Source: an uncultured Bacteroidales bacterium (GTDB lineage Bacteria; Bacteroidota; Bacteroidia; Bacteroidales; Muribaculaceae). From it: DNA of 64,000 nucleotides. Location of the stretch: positions 1 through 64,000 of the forward strand of contig CALZTY010000004.1 in assembly GCA_945829225.1 (NCBI GenBank), in the 5' to 3' direction. Below the pieces are notes generated by a model that did not search any database, was not told where the DNA came from, and saw only the letters and a program-made list of their open reading frames with translations. Below, piece by piece: positions 47,029 to 58,257 of the stretch. Positions within the stretch are counted from its first letter, which is position 1; each line of letters begins with the position of its first letter. Position numbers and translations under genes: made by a program.

Positions 47029-47826
47029 TTATTTCTTCTTGTGCCGCTCGTAGGCGCGAGCGAGGCGAGTGTGATAGTTGCGCGCGGCGTAACTTGGTCC
47101 GTTGTATCCGCGGGCAAAGGCGCTCCAATTCTTAGCCTTGAGTGCCGGCAGCAAGCCGCTGCGTGTGATGAACTCGCCGAAGAGTTCCAATTGGTCGCGC
47201 TCGGAGCGCGACATCAGTTTTACAAATTCTTGAGCCGACTCGGTGCCGCATTGGCGCCAATTGAAGCCACCAATTTGGAACATACCCCAGAACGTGCCCT
47301 CGATGGCAGATACCGAGTCGATGGTCATCGCGGCATCGAGGCGTGCTTGAACGGCAGCCTGTTGCGAGCCATAGCGCGAGATGTTCGGGCGGTTGAATAC
47401 CACGGCATGCGTCGAGGTATACTTCGATAGGTTGATTTTGTGTCGTGCAGCCATTTGGCGGAAGACCGCGAGGTCGAAGTTGATGACCGGCTTGCCCTCG
47501 GTCCAGAAGCCTTGGCGGGTGCGCCCGGTCTCGATATCCACGACAGCCTTCACGGCTGCCACCTCCACGCCCAGTTCAGCGGCAAATTCTTCGTAATCGC
47601 GTTCGGTGAGAGGTCCGCGGCGTTCTTCCTCGGCTGGAATTGAGAAGCGCAAGCGCACAGTATCCTCGCCGATGACAAAGAACTCGCGGTCAGGGTCAAT
47701 GTAACTCACCGAGTCGGGTGGGGGAGTGAGCAACAATTGTGCCACCACCGATGGCGCGCGCAACAGGCACGCGGCAACGACAGCGAGAACAAATGCTATG
47801 GCGGGTATGCGACGGAGGCTTCTCAT
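47029..47826 (-). CDS. N-acetylmuramidase (DUF3380)-like secreted protein
   Basis: VKAVVDIETGRTRQGFWTEGKPVINF, IEGTFWGMFQIGGFNW, WSAFARGYNGPSYAARNYHTRLARAY. Confidence 0.82.
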   Translation of the reverse strand: MRSLRRIPAIAFVLAVVAACLLRAPSVVAQLLLTPPPDSVSYIDPDREFFVIGEDTVRLRFSIPAEEERRGPLTERDYEEFAAELGVEVAAVKAVVDIETGRTRQGFWTEGKPVINFDLAVFRQMAARHKINLSKYTSTHAVVFNRPNISRYGSQQAAVQARLDAAMTIDSVSAIEGTFWGMFQIGGFNWRQCGTESAQEFVKLMSRSERDQLELFGEFITRSGLLPALKAKNWSAFARGYNGPSYAARNYHTRLARAYERHKKK

Positions 47827-47838
47827 GGATTAGAAATC

Positions 47839-47876
47839 AAACGACCGCCGCGGCAATCGGCTGCGCGGCGGTCGTT
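47839..47876 (-). terminator. Intrinsic terminator of pepD
   Basis: AACGACCGCCGCG-11 nt-CGCGGCGGTCGTT then TTGATTTC on minus strand. Confidence 0.7.
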
Positions 47877-47886
47877 TGTAAGAGTG

Positions 47887-49347
47887 TTATTTCTTGAGTT
47901 CGGCGACTTTCTCCAGGGTGCGACGGATTTGCCCCCAGAAGCGTTCAACTGCTGGGATGAACATGCGCTCGCTGGGCGAGTGCACGCCTTGCAGTGTGGG
48001 ACCGAAGGATACCATATCGAGTTGGGGCATCACTTGCTTGAAGAGACCGCACTCCAATCCGGCGTGGATAGCCTTAATTGCGGGCTTGATGCCGTAGAGT
48101 TCCTCGTAGGCATCCGAGGCAATCTTCATGATGGTGGAGTTGAGGTTGGGCTTCCAGCCGGGATAGCCGTCGCCGTGGGTGACGGTGGCGCCGGCGAGTT
48201 CAAATACAGCCTCGACTTGGTGGGCGATATCCCACTTGCGCGACTCAACCGATGAGCGCTGTGAGGTGGTCACCAGGATGATGTTGCCCTCTTTCATCTT
48301 CACAGATGCGAGGTTGGTGGAAGTCTCGACGAGACCCTCGATGTCGCGGCTCATGGACACTACGCCGTGAGGAGCGCAGTAGAGTGCTTGGAGCAGGTGC
48401 ATCGAGGTGGCAGCATCGACAGCAAATTCGGGGCGGTCGACAGTGCCGATGGTGAGCTCGATGGTGGGTTCGATGCCCTCGTATTCGTCCTTCACTTCAG
48501 CCACATATTGGTTGAAGGCGGCAACGACGTCCTCCTTGTTGGAGACGTGAACGCCGAATACGGCGTGAGCGGCACGTGGGATAGCGTTGCGGAGGTTGCC
48601 GCCATCGATTTCGCAGAGTGAGAATTCATGCTTCTTGGCAACCGACCACAGGAAGCGAGCGAGGAGCTTGTTGGCGTTGGCGCGACCGAGGTGTATGTCG
48701 CCGCCCGAGTGACCGCCGAGACCCTTGGCGATGTCCATCTTGAAGTAGTGGAAGTCGGTAGGAGCCATAGAGCGCTCGTAGTGGAACTCGCAGGTGGTGT
48801 CGACACCGCCTGCGCAGCCTACAAATATCTCGGCATCGTCCTCAGAGTCGAGGTTGAGGAGCATAGTGCCTGAAATCATACCTTCGCCGAGGTTGTTGGC
48901 GCCGGTGAGTCCGGTCTCCTCGTCGACGGTGAAGAGACATTCCACGGGACCGTGAGTCAAGGTGTCATCGACCAGTACGGCGAGAGCGGCAGCCATGCCG
49001 ATGCCGTTGTCAGCGCCGAGGGTGGTGCCGTCGGCGCGGAGCCAATCGCCATCCACGATGGTAGTGATGGGGTTGTTCTCGAAGTCAAACGACTTGTCGT
49101 TGGACTCGCACACCATATCCATATGAGCCTGGAGTATGATGGTGGGAGCATCTTCGTGTCCCGGGGTGGCGGGCTTGGTCATCACCACGTTGCCTATGGG
49201 GTCGGTCTTCGAAGCGATGCCATGGGCAGCAGCGAAGTCCAACAAGAATTGACGGATTTTGCCTTCCTTCTTGGAGGGGCGAGGTACTTGAGTGATTTGA
49301 TGGAAAATGTCAAATACCAGTGCGGGCTTGAGATCTTTGATTGTCAT
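47887..49347 (-). CDS. pepD: Aminoacyl-histidine dipeptidase
   Basis: LQAHMDMVCESN, GADNGIGMAAALAVL, VDEETGLTGA, GGHSGGDIHLGRANANKLLAR. Confidence 0.94.
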   Translation of the reverse strand: MTIKDLKPALVFDIFHQITQVPRPSKKEGKIRQFLLDFAAAHGIASKTDPIGNVVMTKPATPGHEDAPTIILQAHMDMVCESNDKSFDFENNPITTIVDGDWLRADGTTLGADNGIGMAAALAVLVDDTLTHGPVECLFTVDEETGLTGANNLGEGMISGTMLLNLDSEDDAEIFVGCAGGVDTTCEFHYERSMAPTDFHYFKMDIAKGLGGHSGGDIHLGRANANKLLARFLWSVAKKHEFSLCEIDGGNLRNAIPRAAHAVFGVHVSNKEDVVAAFNQYVAEVKDEYEGIEPTIELTIGTVDRPEFAVDAATSMHLLQALYCAPHGVVSMSRDIEGLVETSTNLASVKMKEGNIILVTTSQRSSVESRKWDIAHQVEAVFELAGATVTHGDGYPGWKPNLNSTIMKIASDAYEELYGIKPAIKAIHAGLECGLFKQVMPQLDMVSFGPTLQGVHSPSERMFIPAVERFWGQIRRTLEKVAELKK

Positions 49348-49619
49348 ATCTCTTCAGGGTTTTAGTATTATGTGAAAAGTTAGTAAAATCGGGTTAACAA
49401 GCTTTAATGAAATGTCTTTAATGTTAAATAACTTTATTTCGACCCCCTAAGTTACAAAATAAAATCGAGAAAATGCGAAAAATTAGGCAATGTTGAGTAA
49501 ATTTGCAGAGATTTTGCGAAAAGAAGCCCAATTTCGGCGCAAAAAAGCCGAAAATGGGGTAAAATCGTGAGAAGAGAAATTAACAAAAGTAACGAAATAA
49601 GAACCATCAACCGTTCACT

Positions 49620-50234
49620 ATGAAAAAACTGAAACTCGCCGTCGCCGCCATCATGGCGGTAAGTGCCCTGACGATGGGCAGTTGTTCCAAAAGCGACGAC
49701 ACAGCGAATGCCGCCGTGGTCCCCGGCGATGAAACGACAACCAACACTCGCTATGTAAATTTGGCTCGAGTGTTTGAGAACTACACCCTTGCCCGTGAAA
49801 TCAACGATGAGTTGCAACGTCTTGATCTTGAATTTGGAAACCAAGCGCAAGCCAAGCAAAACGAGTTGCAAAGGAAGGCTCAAAACATTCAACAGAAGAG
49901 AGACAATAATATATATCTGTCACAGCAGAGTTTTGAGGCAGACGTGAATGCGTATAGCCGTAGCGAGCAAGAAGTACAGCAGTGGTATAATACCCGTCAA
50001 ATGCAATTGCTTCAATACAGTCAGTCTCAATCAGAACGACTCAACGACTCAATTCGCAATGTTGTACGCGATATCAGCCTTGCCAATAATTTTGATGCCG
50101 TACTCAACGACACAGTAGCGGCATTGTATGTAAATCCGGCACTTGATATCACCGATGCTGTGATTGCCGAGCTCAACAAGCGCTACACACCCGTGGCAGC
50201 CCCGGCCCCGGCAGCAGAGCCTGAGAAGAAGTGA
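49620..50234 (+). CDS. OmpH/Skp-like lipoprotein
   Basis: Lipobox MGSCSKSD; YVNLARVFENYTLAREINDELQRLDLEFGNQAQAKQNELQRKAQNIQQ. Confidence 0.65.
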   Translation: MKKLKLAVAAIMAVSALTMGSCSKSDDTANAAVVPGDETTTNTRYVNLARVFENYTLAREINDELQRLDLEFGNQAQAKQNELQRKAQNIQQKRDNNIYLSQQSFEADVNAYSRSEQEVQQWYNTRQMQLLQYSQSQSERLNDSIRNVVRDISLANNFDAVLNDTVAALYVNPALDITDAVIAELNKRYTPVAAPAPAAEPEKK

Positions 50235-50363
50235 TTGTTTAATTGTTTATAGTTTAGGGTTTATAGTTTAATAGACCCGATTAGATATTGTGGGCGCGAC
50301 TCTTTTGAAGGGTCGCGCTCGCTACGTTTTTTGCGAGGTTTCTTGATGTAATGATTTTTTTTG

Positions 50364-50371
50364 TAACTTTG
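50364..50371 (+). promoter_or_regulatory. -7 box TAACTTTG
   Basis: TTTTGTAACTTTGTGGGG upstream of the 50396 CDS. Confidence 0.5.
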
Positions 50372-50395
50372 TGGGGTATATAATGATTTTTGATT

Positions 50396-51469
50396 ATGAG
50401 ACGTGTATTGTTTGTTGTGATGTTGGCTGTGATGGTACTGGTAGCCGGAGCAGTTGTCGTGTTGGATGCTACTGATCGCCAGGCGGTAGTGGCTGCGACT
50501 ATTATGGATGCAGATGGCAGAGTGCTGGGCTTGACGGGCTCCAATGGAGAAGTGCCGGAGGCATTGTTGCAGAGTGCGCCGCTGACGATACGCACAATGG
50601 GCTATGAAACGCAGACGGTGTATGGCGATGAGGATGAAGTGCTGCTGGAGCCGTCGGTGTATGAGTTGCACGATGTGGAGGTTGGATCAGCCGACCGCAA
50701 TGTGGCACGTATGGTGTTCTTCGTGCGTCAATATACGACTCTTGAGGGAGATAGCAAGCAGATAACACAGGTGAGTGAGTCGATGGTAGACTTTTTTGTG
50801 CCGATAAGAAAGGCAAAGAAGATAGATCGCCGGTCGAAGTTGAGAGTGTTGAATCAATGGACAGCATCGCATGCGCAGTGGGCAGACGGGCGTGATAGCC
50901 TGTATGTTCCGGCTACAGAGGACTTGAGTTTTCTGAATGCTTTGGTGATGATAGACTCGGCGTTGATACATGAGCCGGCGCGATTTGGGATGGTGTCGCA
51001 GGACTCGGTGGTGTCGGATACAGTGTGGAGCAAGCATGTGTATCCGCAGTATATCATGCGCCGCACGCCGGCAGGCTTCTTTGTGACGATAGATGCTCTG
51101 GCAAAGGAGGATAATCACCGTATGTCGCCGTGGTATTTCAAGATGTTGGGGTTGACGATAGATATAAATGAGTTGATAGCGACGTGTGTGATGACACCCA
51201 ATGGACGGGAGTCACATCGACCTGATGATATCACCTCGATGGGCTATACGTTGCAGATAGATTGTAGGGGCAAGTGGTTCAAGCGCGCCTTTGAGTCGGA
51301 AAATCCCGTGTTGCTGAGGTCGTGGGCAGAGTTTTACCTTGTGGACCGCACATACCTGACGGATAAAGAGTCACGAGAGATGCTGAAAGACAAGGATGCA
51401 ACGTACAAGATGACCATACCGGAAGAAGCGGGGCAAATAGCCGATGTTTTTCTGCCCTGTCGGGAATAG
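50396..51469 (+). CDS. Hypothetical carboxypeptidase-regulatory-like domain protein
   Basis: N-terminal TM/signal, VVAATIMDADGRVLG...PLTIRTMGYET. Confidence 0.5.
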   Translation: MRRVLFVVMLAVMVLVAGAVVVLDATDRQAVVAATIMDADGRVLGLTGSNGEVPEALLQSAPLTIRTMGYETQTVYGDEDEVLLEPSVYELHDVEVGSADRNVARMVFFVRQYTTLEGDSKQITQVSESMVDFFVPIRKAKKIDRRSKLRVLNQWTASHAQWADGRDSLYVPATEDLSFLNALVMIDSALIHEPARFGMVSQDSVVSDTVWSKHVYPQYIMRRTPAGFFVTIDALAKEDNHRMSPWYFKMLGLTIDINELIATCVMTPNGRESHRPDDITSMGYTLQIDCRGKWFKRAFESENPVLLRSWAEFYLVDRTYLTDKESREMLKDKDATYKMTIPEEAGQIADVFLPCRE

Positions 51470-51475
51470 TTGAAA

Positions 51476-51826
51476 TCAGGAATTGATAAACTCCTTGAGG
51501 CGATTGAGGAGAGAACGGTCGTCGGGACGCAGGTTGATAGAGACCTGCGAGTCGCGGCGGTTAAGGAATATTATAGATGTATCGAGCACGATTGCGGTCC
51601 ATTCCTCGAATGGGACGAAGGCGTGAATGTGAGTCAAGGGGATGCGATGGAAAAGGGCATGCGGGTCGATTGAGCCGATGACTAAGTGAGAAGCCTCGGG
51701 GTTTATAGAGATATTGTGCAGTGCGCCCACGCTATCGAAAAGGAGGGCGAAGTCGAGGCAGTCGGGACTCTTGGCACGACGCGGGTATTGATGATAGATG
51801 GCACGTATGATATCCTTGGTAATCAT
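51476..51826 (-). CDS. Hypothetical protein, 116 aa
   Basis: MITKDIIRAIYHQYPRRAKSPDCLDFALLFD...; internal ATG of the longer ORF lies after the oadB terminator. Confidence 0.5.
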   Translation of the reverse strand: MITKDIIRAIYHQYPRRAKSPDCLDFALLFDSVGALHNISINPEASHLVIGSIDPHALFHRIPLTHIHAFVPFEEWTAIVLDTSIIFLNRRDSQVSINLRPDDRSLLNRLKEFINS

Positions 51827-51899
51827 AGGCAGAAGGGGAGGGCATTCATGGATGATAAAGATATAACAAAGGAGAGGCGCCGAAAGTTGCGGGAAGACA

Positions 51900-51940
51900 A
51901 AAAAATAACCGCCGACCACGAAAAGAAGCGGTCGGCGGTT
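51900..51940 (-). terminator. Intrinsic terminator of the decarboxylase operon
   Basis: AACCGCCGACC-12 nt-GGTCGGCGGTT then ATTTTTTT on minus strand. Confidence 0.85.
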
Positions 51941-51953
51941 AATAATAAGGTAA

Positions 51954-53108
51954 TTAAGCGAGGAAGCCCAGGAGGACACCGGCGGCGACAGCGGAGCCGA
52001 TAACGCCGGCGACGTTGGGACCCATAGCGTGCATGAGCAGGTAGTTGGAGGGGTCGTATTCAAGGCCGAGGTTATTGGAGATGCGCGCCGACATAGGCAC
52101 AGCCGAAACGCCGGCGTTGCCGATGAGGGGGTTGATCTTCTTGGACTTGGGAAGGACGAGGTTGAAGAGCTTGACGAAGAGAACGCCGGAGGAAGAAGCA
52201 ATGACGAACGCCATGAAACCGAGGAAGAAGATAAAGATGGTTTGAGGCGTAAGGAATTGCGAAGCCTGAGTAGAAGCGCCGACAGTCATGCCGAGGAGGA
52301 TAGTAATGATGTCGGTGAGGGCGTTAGAGGCGGTCTTAGCCAAGCGGTTGGTGACGCCACACTCGCGGAGGAGGTTACCGAAGAAGAGCATACCCAACAG
52401 AGGAATACCCGAGGGAACGACGAAGCAGGTGAGCAATAGACCCACGATGGGGAAAATAATCTTCTCGTTCTGCGATACGGCGCGAGCGGGTTTCATCTTG
52501 ATAAGGCGCTCCTTCTTGGTAGTGAACAGGCGCATCAACGGGGGCTGGATAACAGGGACGAGAGCCATGTAAGAGTAAGCCGATACGGCGATGGCGCCCA
52601 TGAGGTTGGGGGCGAGCTTGGACGAGAGGAAGATAGCGGTGGGGCCGTCGGCGCCGCCGATGATAGCGATAGCACCGGCTTGGTCGGGGGCGAAGCCGAT
52701 GGCGAGGGCGACCATATAAGCGCCGAAGATGCCGAACTGAGCGGCAGCACCGATGAGCATCAACTTAGGATTGGCGATAAGAGCGGAGAAGTCGGTCATA
52801 GCGCCAATGCCGAGGAAGATGAGCGGGGGATACCATCCGGCACTCACACCGTTGTAGAGGATATTGAGGACAGAGCCTTCCTCGTAGATGCCGATTTCGA
52901 GCCCGGCGGCGGTGTTGAATGGGATGTTGCCGATGAGGATACCGAAGCCGATGGGAACCAGGAGCATAGGCTCGAAGTTCTTCTTGATTGCCAGCCAAAT
53001 GAAGAACAAACCCACCAGAATCATGATGATGTTGCCCCACTCGGCGTTGGCAAAACCGGTCAGTTCCCAGAACCGACCGAGGTTCTTACTTAGAAAATCA
53101 AATTCCAT
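51954..53108 (-). CDS. Na+-translocating decarboxylase beta subunit
   Basis: GIGAMTDFSALIANPKLMLIGAAAQFGIF, IIGGADGPTAIFLSSKLAP. Confidence 0.95.
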   Translation of the reverse strand: MEFDFLSKNLGRFWELTGFANAEWGNIIMILVGLFFIWLAIKKNFEPMLLVPIGFGILIGNIPFNTAAGLEIGIYEEGSVLNILYNGVSAGWYPPLIFLGIGAMTDFSALIANPKLMLIGAAAQFGIFGAYMVALAIGFAPDQAGAIAIIGGADGPTAIFLSSKLAPNLMGAIAVSAYSYMALVPVIQPPLMRLFTTKKERLIKMKPARAVSQNEKIIFPIVGLLLTCFVVPSGIPLLGMLFFGNLLRECGVTNRLAKTASNALTDIITILLGMTVGASTQASQFLTPQTIFIFFLGFMAFVIASSSGVLFVKLFNLVLPKSKKINPLIGNAGVSAVPMSARISNNLGLEYDPSNYLLMHAMGPNVAGVIGSAVAAGVLLGFLA

Positions 53109-53124
53109 GAGTCGGTAAAGGGGG

Positions 53125-53565
53125 TTATTCGATTACGATTAAGGGGCTACCCTCGAGGACAGAGTCGCCGGCGGCGACGAGGATTTCCTTGACGGTGCCG
53201 TTAGAGCCGGCGTGGATGGCATTTTCCATCTTCATAGCCTCGAGGAGGAGGACGGTGTCGTCAGCCTTGACAGCGTCACCGACCTTGACGGGGATAGAGA
53301 GGACAACGCCGGGGAGGGGAGCCTTGACAGCCTTGGCGTTAGCGCCACCGGCTTGAGGCTTGGCGATGACCTTCTCGCCTGTAGCGGTGCGGGGAGCAGC
53401 AGCGGGACGAGGAGCTTGAACAGACTTGATGGCGGCAGCCTTTTTTGCTTCTAATTCGACGCGATAAGCGACGCCGTTAACTTCAACTTGGGCAACGTTG
53501 TCCTCGATGTCACCGATGTTAACCTTGTAGGAGTTGCCGTTGATTTTATATTTGTATTCTTTCAT
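53125..53565 (-). CDS. Biotin carboxyl carrier protein subunit
   Basis: VLLLEAMKMENAIHAGSNGTVKEILV. Confidence 0.95.
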   Translation of the reverse strand: MKEYKYKINGNSYKVNIGDIEDNVAQVEVNGVAYRVELEAKKAAAIKSVQAPRPAAAPRTATGEKVIAKPQAGGANAKAVKAPLPGVVLSIPVKVGDAVKADDTVLLLEAMKMENAIHAGSNGTVKEILVAAGDSVLEGSPLIVIE

Positions 53566-53592
53566 TGTAACGAGATTGATTAAAGATTAAAA

Positions 53593-54510
53593 TCAGTGGC
53601 GCACGTTGCGTTGAGGCACTTCGCGCAGGCTGTAGATCTTGGAACTCCAGGGCGAGTAAGCGCGCTTGACTTTGTTGATAGTAAGGATAGTGTTTTCGCT
53701 GTCGTGAGCGTCGAGGTGCTCGTGGAGCGCCATGACGATTGCGGCGATTTCCTCGCCGGTGTCGTGGCTAACGTCAACCACCGAGATGGTGTTGTCGGCG
53801 GTAGACTCAGAGCGAGCCTTGTTGATGCGAGCGATGAGCGAGCCGATCTTGCCGATACCGTAGAACGAGAGGCAGAGGACGAGGAGGGCAGAGAATACGA
53901 TGCTCATAGCCATGATAGCCATGCCGAAGCCGTGAGCGTCCTTCTCGGCGAAGTCCTTGATATTCTCGTTGGTATCCTTGATGACGTTGGCACTTGAGGG
54001 AGTGATGTAGCGGTCACCCTCGCCGTCGCGGAGTTTCCACTCGCCGCTGCCGTCCTTAGTACGAGCCCAAGATTGTCCGGGGAGGATGGTGGCGGGGACA
54101 GTGACCTCATCGATGAGCGAGCTGTCGGCATCAAGGATAGCGATGTAGTTATCCTTGCCGGGGGTGAGGGTGAAGTTGGTGTGGAATGTACCCTTGCAAG
54201 GCTCATTGTCAGCCCAGAAGATGATGTGCTGACGGCGGGGTATCTTGGTGTTGACGTCGCCTAATGGCACAGGGTACAGGACCTTGTGGGCGGGGTCGGT
54301 AGTGATGAAGATACTCGAGATCTCGATGGGGGCAAAGTTGGAGTTGAAGAGTTCAATCCACGCGGGGTGGGCGCCGTATTCGTCGGCGATACCCTCGGGA
54401 GTGTTCTCAACGACGACCTCGTTGATGCGCACAGCCTTACGGCTCTGAGCGGAGGCACCAATAGCGAGCGCCACCACAGCCACGAGTATCAATAATAGAC
54501 GTTTGTTCAT
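53593..54510 (-). CDS. OadG-like subunit with N-terminal Lamin-tail-like domain
   Basis: VRINEVVVENTPEGIADEYGAHPAWIELFN (LTD-like), then GFGMAIMAMSIVFSALLVLCLSF (OadG TM). Confidence 0.8.
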   Translation of the reverse strand: MNKRLLLILVAVVALAIGASAQSRKAVRINEVVVENTPEGIADEYGAHPAWIELFNSNFAPIEISSIFITTDPAHKVLYPVPLGDVNTKIPRRQHIIFWADNEPCKGTFHTNFTLTPGKDNYIAILDADSSLIDEVTVPATILPGQSWARTKDGSGEWKLRDGEGDRYITPSSANVIKDTNENIKDFAEKDAHGFGMAIMAMSIVFSALLVLCLSFYGIGKIGSLIARINKARSESTADNTISVVDVSHDTGEEIAAIVMALHEHLDAHDSENTILTINKVKRAYSPWSSKIYSLREVPQRNVRH

Positions 54511-54537
54511 GTCGTATTAATAAATGTGGTGTGGTAA

Positions 54538-56091
<1,554 letters not shown>

Positions 56092-56125
56092 TGAATATCT
56101 AATTAGTCTAAAATAAATGACGGGA

Positions 56126-56545
56126 TTACTTGTTGGGGTCTTCGCAGAGCTCGATGAGCGTACCTACGGTCGACTTGGGGTGAAGGAAAGCGATGTTGAG
56201 ACCTTCGGCGCCACGGCGGGGAGCCTTGTCGATGAGGCGGCAGCCTTTGCCTTCGACCTCGGCGAGAGCGTTAGCGACGCCGTCGGCGATGCAGAAAGCC
56301 ATGTGCTGGATGCCACCGCGACCGCCATTGTTGGCGATGAACTTGGAGATAGCGCTGTCCTCGGCGGTACCCTCGAGGAGCTCAATCTTGGTTTGACCTA
56401 CCTTGAAGAAAGCAGTCTTAACTTTTTGGTCAGCGACTTCTTCGATAGCTGTACACTTGAGACCGAGAATGTTCTCGTAGAAAGGGATAGCCTCTTCGAG
56501 AGAGGGCACGGCGATGCCGATGTGTTCGATATGGGAGATTTCCAT
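56126..56545 (-). CDS. mce: Methylmalonyl-CoA epimerase
   Basis: [32 protein letters not shown]. Confidence 0.93.
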   Translation of the reverse strand: MEISHIEHIGIAVPSLEEAIPFYENILGLKCTAIEEVADQKVKTAFFKVGQTKIELLEGTAEDSAISKFIANNGGRGGIQHMAFCIADGVANALAEVEGKGCRLIDKAPRRGAEGLNIAFLHPKSTVGTLIELCEDPNK

Positions 56546-56629
56546 AGTAAAAAGTTTATAAAAGTTGTTTTAATGTTAATACTCTGACGATTAAGTGCGG
56601 GGCGAATGGTGCCGGCGCACATTTGGGTA

Positions 56630-56637
56630 CAAAGGTA
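56630..56637 (-). promoter_or_regulatory. -7 box TACCTTTG of the mce-mmd operon
   Basis: CAAAGGTA on + strand. Confidence 0.5.
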
Positions 56638-56704
56638 CGAAAATTTTCACAAATTTGCACAGCTTTTTATAATAATGAGGTGTAAAGGGGCGAAAAAAGG
56701 AGAG

Positions 56705-56736
56705 TTTGCTGATGTTAAAGGAATTTTGTACCTTTG
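56705..56736 (+). promoter_or_regulatory. Bacteroidetes promoter of ychF
   Basis: TTTG, 20 bp, TACCTTTG. Confidence 0.55.
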
Positions 56737-56765
56737 CACGACTAAAAAACGAATAATAGAAAGAA

Positions 56766-57869
56766 ATGGCATTACAATGTGGCATAGTAGGCTTGCCGAA
56801 TGTGGGCAAGTCGACACTGTTCAACTGCCTGAGCAATGCAAAGGCACAGTCGGCAAACTTTCCATTCTGCACCATCGAGCCGAATGTGGGCGTAATTACG
56901 GTGCCCGACGAGCGACTCAACAAGTTGGTGGAGATGTGCAATCCGCGGTCGGTGGTACCGGCGACGGTGGAGATTGTGGATATCGCCGGCTTGGTGAAAG
57001 GCGCGTCGAAGGGCGAAGGCTTAGGCAATAAATTCCTTGCAAATATCCGCGAGACCGATGCGATACTGCACGTGTTGCGTTGCTTTGACGATGACAATAT
57101 CACCCATGTCGATGGCTCGGTAGACCCGGTGCGCGACAAGGAAATTATAGATTATGAGTTGTCACTCAAGGACTTGGAGACTGTCGAGGGACGAATGGCG
57201 CGCACCCAGAAACAGGCACAGACCGGCGGCGACAAGACCGCCAAGATGCAGTATGAAGTGCTGAGCCGTATCCACGATGCGCTGATAGCCGGCAAGCCGG
57301 CACGCTCGGTGACACTGGAGACTCCCGATGAGCAGAAATTTTTCAAGGAATTGTTCCTGCTGACCGCCAAGCCGGTGCTGTATGTGTGCAATGTCGACGA
57401 TGCCTCGGCGGTGAACGGTAATCACTATGTGGAGGCTGTCGCCAAGGCTATCGAGGGCGAAGATGCCTCGCTGATGATAGTTGCCGCGCAGACCGAGAGC
57501 GAAATAGCCGAACTCGACACCTGGGAAGAGCGTCGCGAATTTTTGGCAGAGATAGGGCTCGAGGAGTCGGGCGTATCGCGCTTGATACGTGCGGCATATG
57601 CCTTGCTCGACTTGCAGACCTACTTCACCGCCGGACCCGACGAGGTGCGAGCATGGACCTTCCGCCGCGGGTCGAAGGCGCCGAAATGTGCCGGCATCAT
57701 CCACACCGACTTTGAGAAAGGCTTTATCCGCGCCGAGGTCATCAAGTATGACGACTATGTGGCTCTCGGTGGCGAGACCGGAGTGCGCGAGGCAGGAAAA
57801 CTGTCGGTCGAGGGAAAAGAATACGTGGTGCAAGATGGTGATATCATGCACTTCCGCTTCAACGTATAA
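56766..57869 (+). CDS. ychF: Redox-regulated ATPase YchF
   Basis: CGIVGLPNVGKSTLFNCLS, NFPFCTIEPNVG. Confidence 0.95.
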   Translation: MALQCGIVGLPNVGKSTLFNCLSNAKAQSANFPFCTIEPNVGVITVPDERLNKLVEMCNPRSVVPATVEIVDIAGLVKGASKGEGLGNKFLANIRETDAILHVLRCFDDDNITHVDGSVDPVRDKEIIDYELSLKDLETVEGRMARTQKQAQTGGDKTAKMQYEVLSRIHDALIAGKPARSVTLETPDEQKFFKELFLLTAKPVLYVCNVDDASAVNGNHYVEAVAKAIEGEDASLMIVAAQTESEIAELDTWEERREFLAEIGLEESGVSRLIRAAYALLDLQTYFTAGPDEVRAWTFRRGSKAPKCAGIIHTDFEKGFIRAEVIKYDDYVALGGETGVREAGKLSVEGKEYVVQDGDIMHFRFNV

Positions 57870-57881
57870 TATTGAAATACA

Positions 57882-57915
57882 AAGGGCTACGCTCGGGTGA
57901 GTGTAGCCCTTGTTG
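57882..57915 (+). terminator. Hairpin after ychF (weak T tract)
   Basis: AAGGGCTAC-12 nt-GTAGCCCTT. Confidence 0.45.
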
Positions 57916-58208
57916 TATCTGTGCGAGGGTGATTAATTGAGACAAAAGCCCGGCATAGAGTTGCGCGGAGCCGGGGAGTATACCCTTGCGAATTGCTTTA
58001 AGAAAGCGATTGTTGATTCTTTGGGTGAGATAGCGCGACGGCTCTCTCGGTCGTTGTCGCTTGTGGCGACGGGTTGGGTGTAACTTTTCTCCATAGGCAG
58101 CGGGGTTGGATGTTTGTGTTCATATAGTTAACGACTGATAACATAGATTATTGTGTGAGCGGATAAAAATAATTTGGGAGAGTATTTTGGATGAAAAATC
58201 GGAGACTA

Positions 58209-58239
58209 CTTGGGCGATTGCAAAAGAATTTGTACCTTT
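58209..58239 (+). promoter_or_regulatory. Bacteroidetes promoter of pyrG
   Basis: TTG, 20 bp, TACCTTTG. Confidence 0.55.
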
Positions 58240-58257
58240 GCAGAAAATAATACAATT

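Noticed and set aside
51827-52201. N-terminal extension of the 51476..52201 minus ORF
   Set aside because: Reads through the oadB 3' end and terminator; Ser/Pro-rich out-of-frame translation. Internal ATG 51826 preferred.
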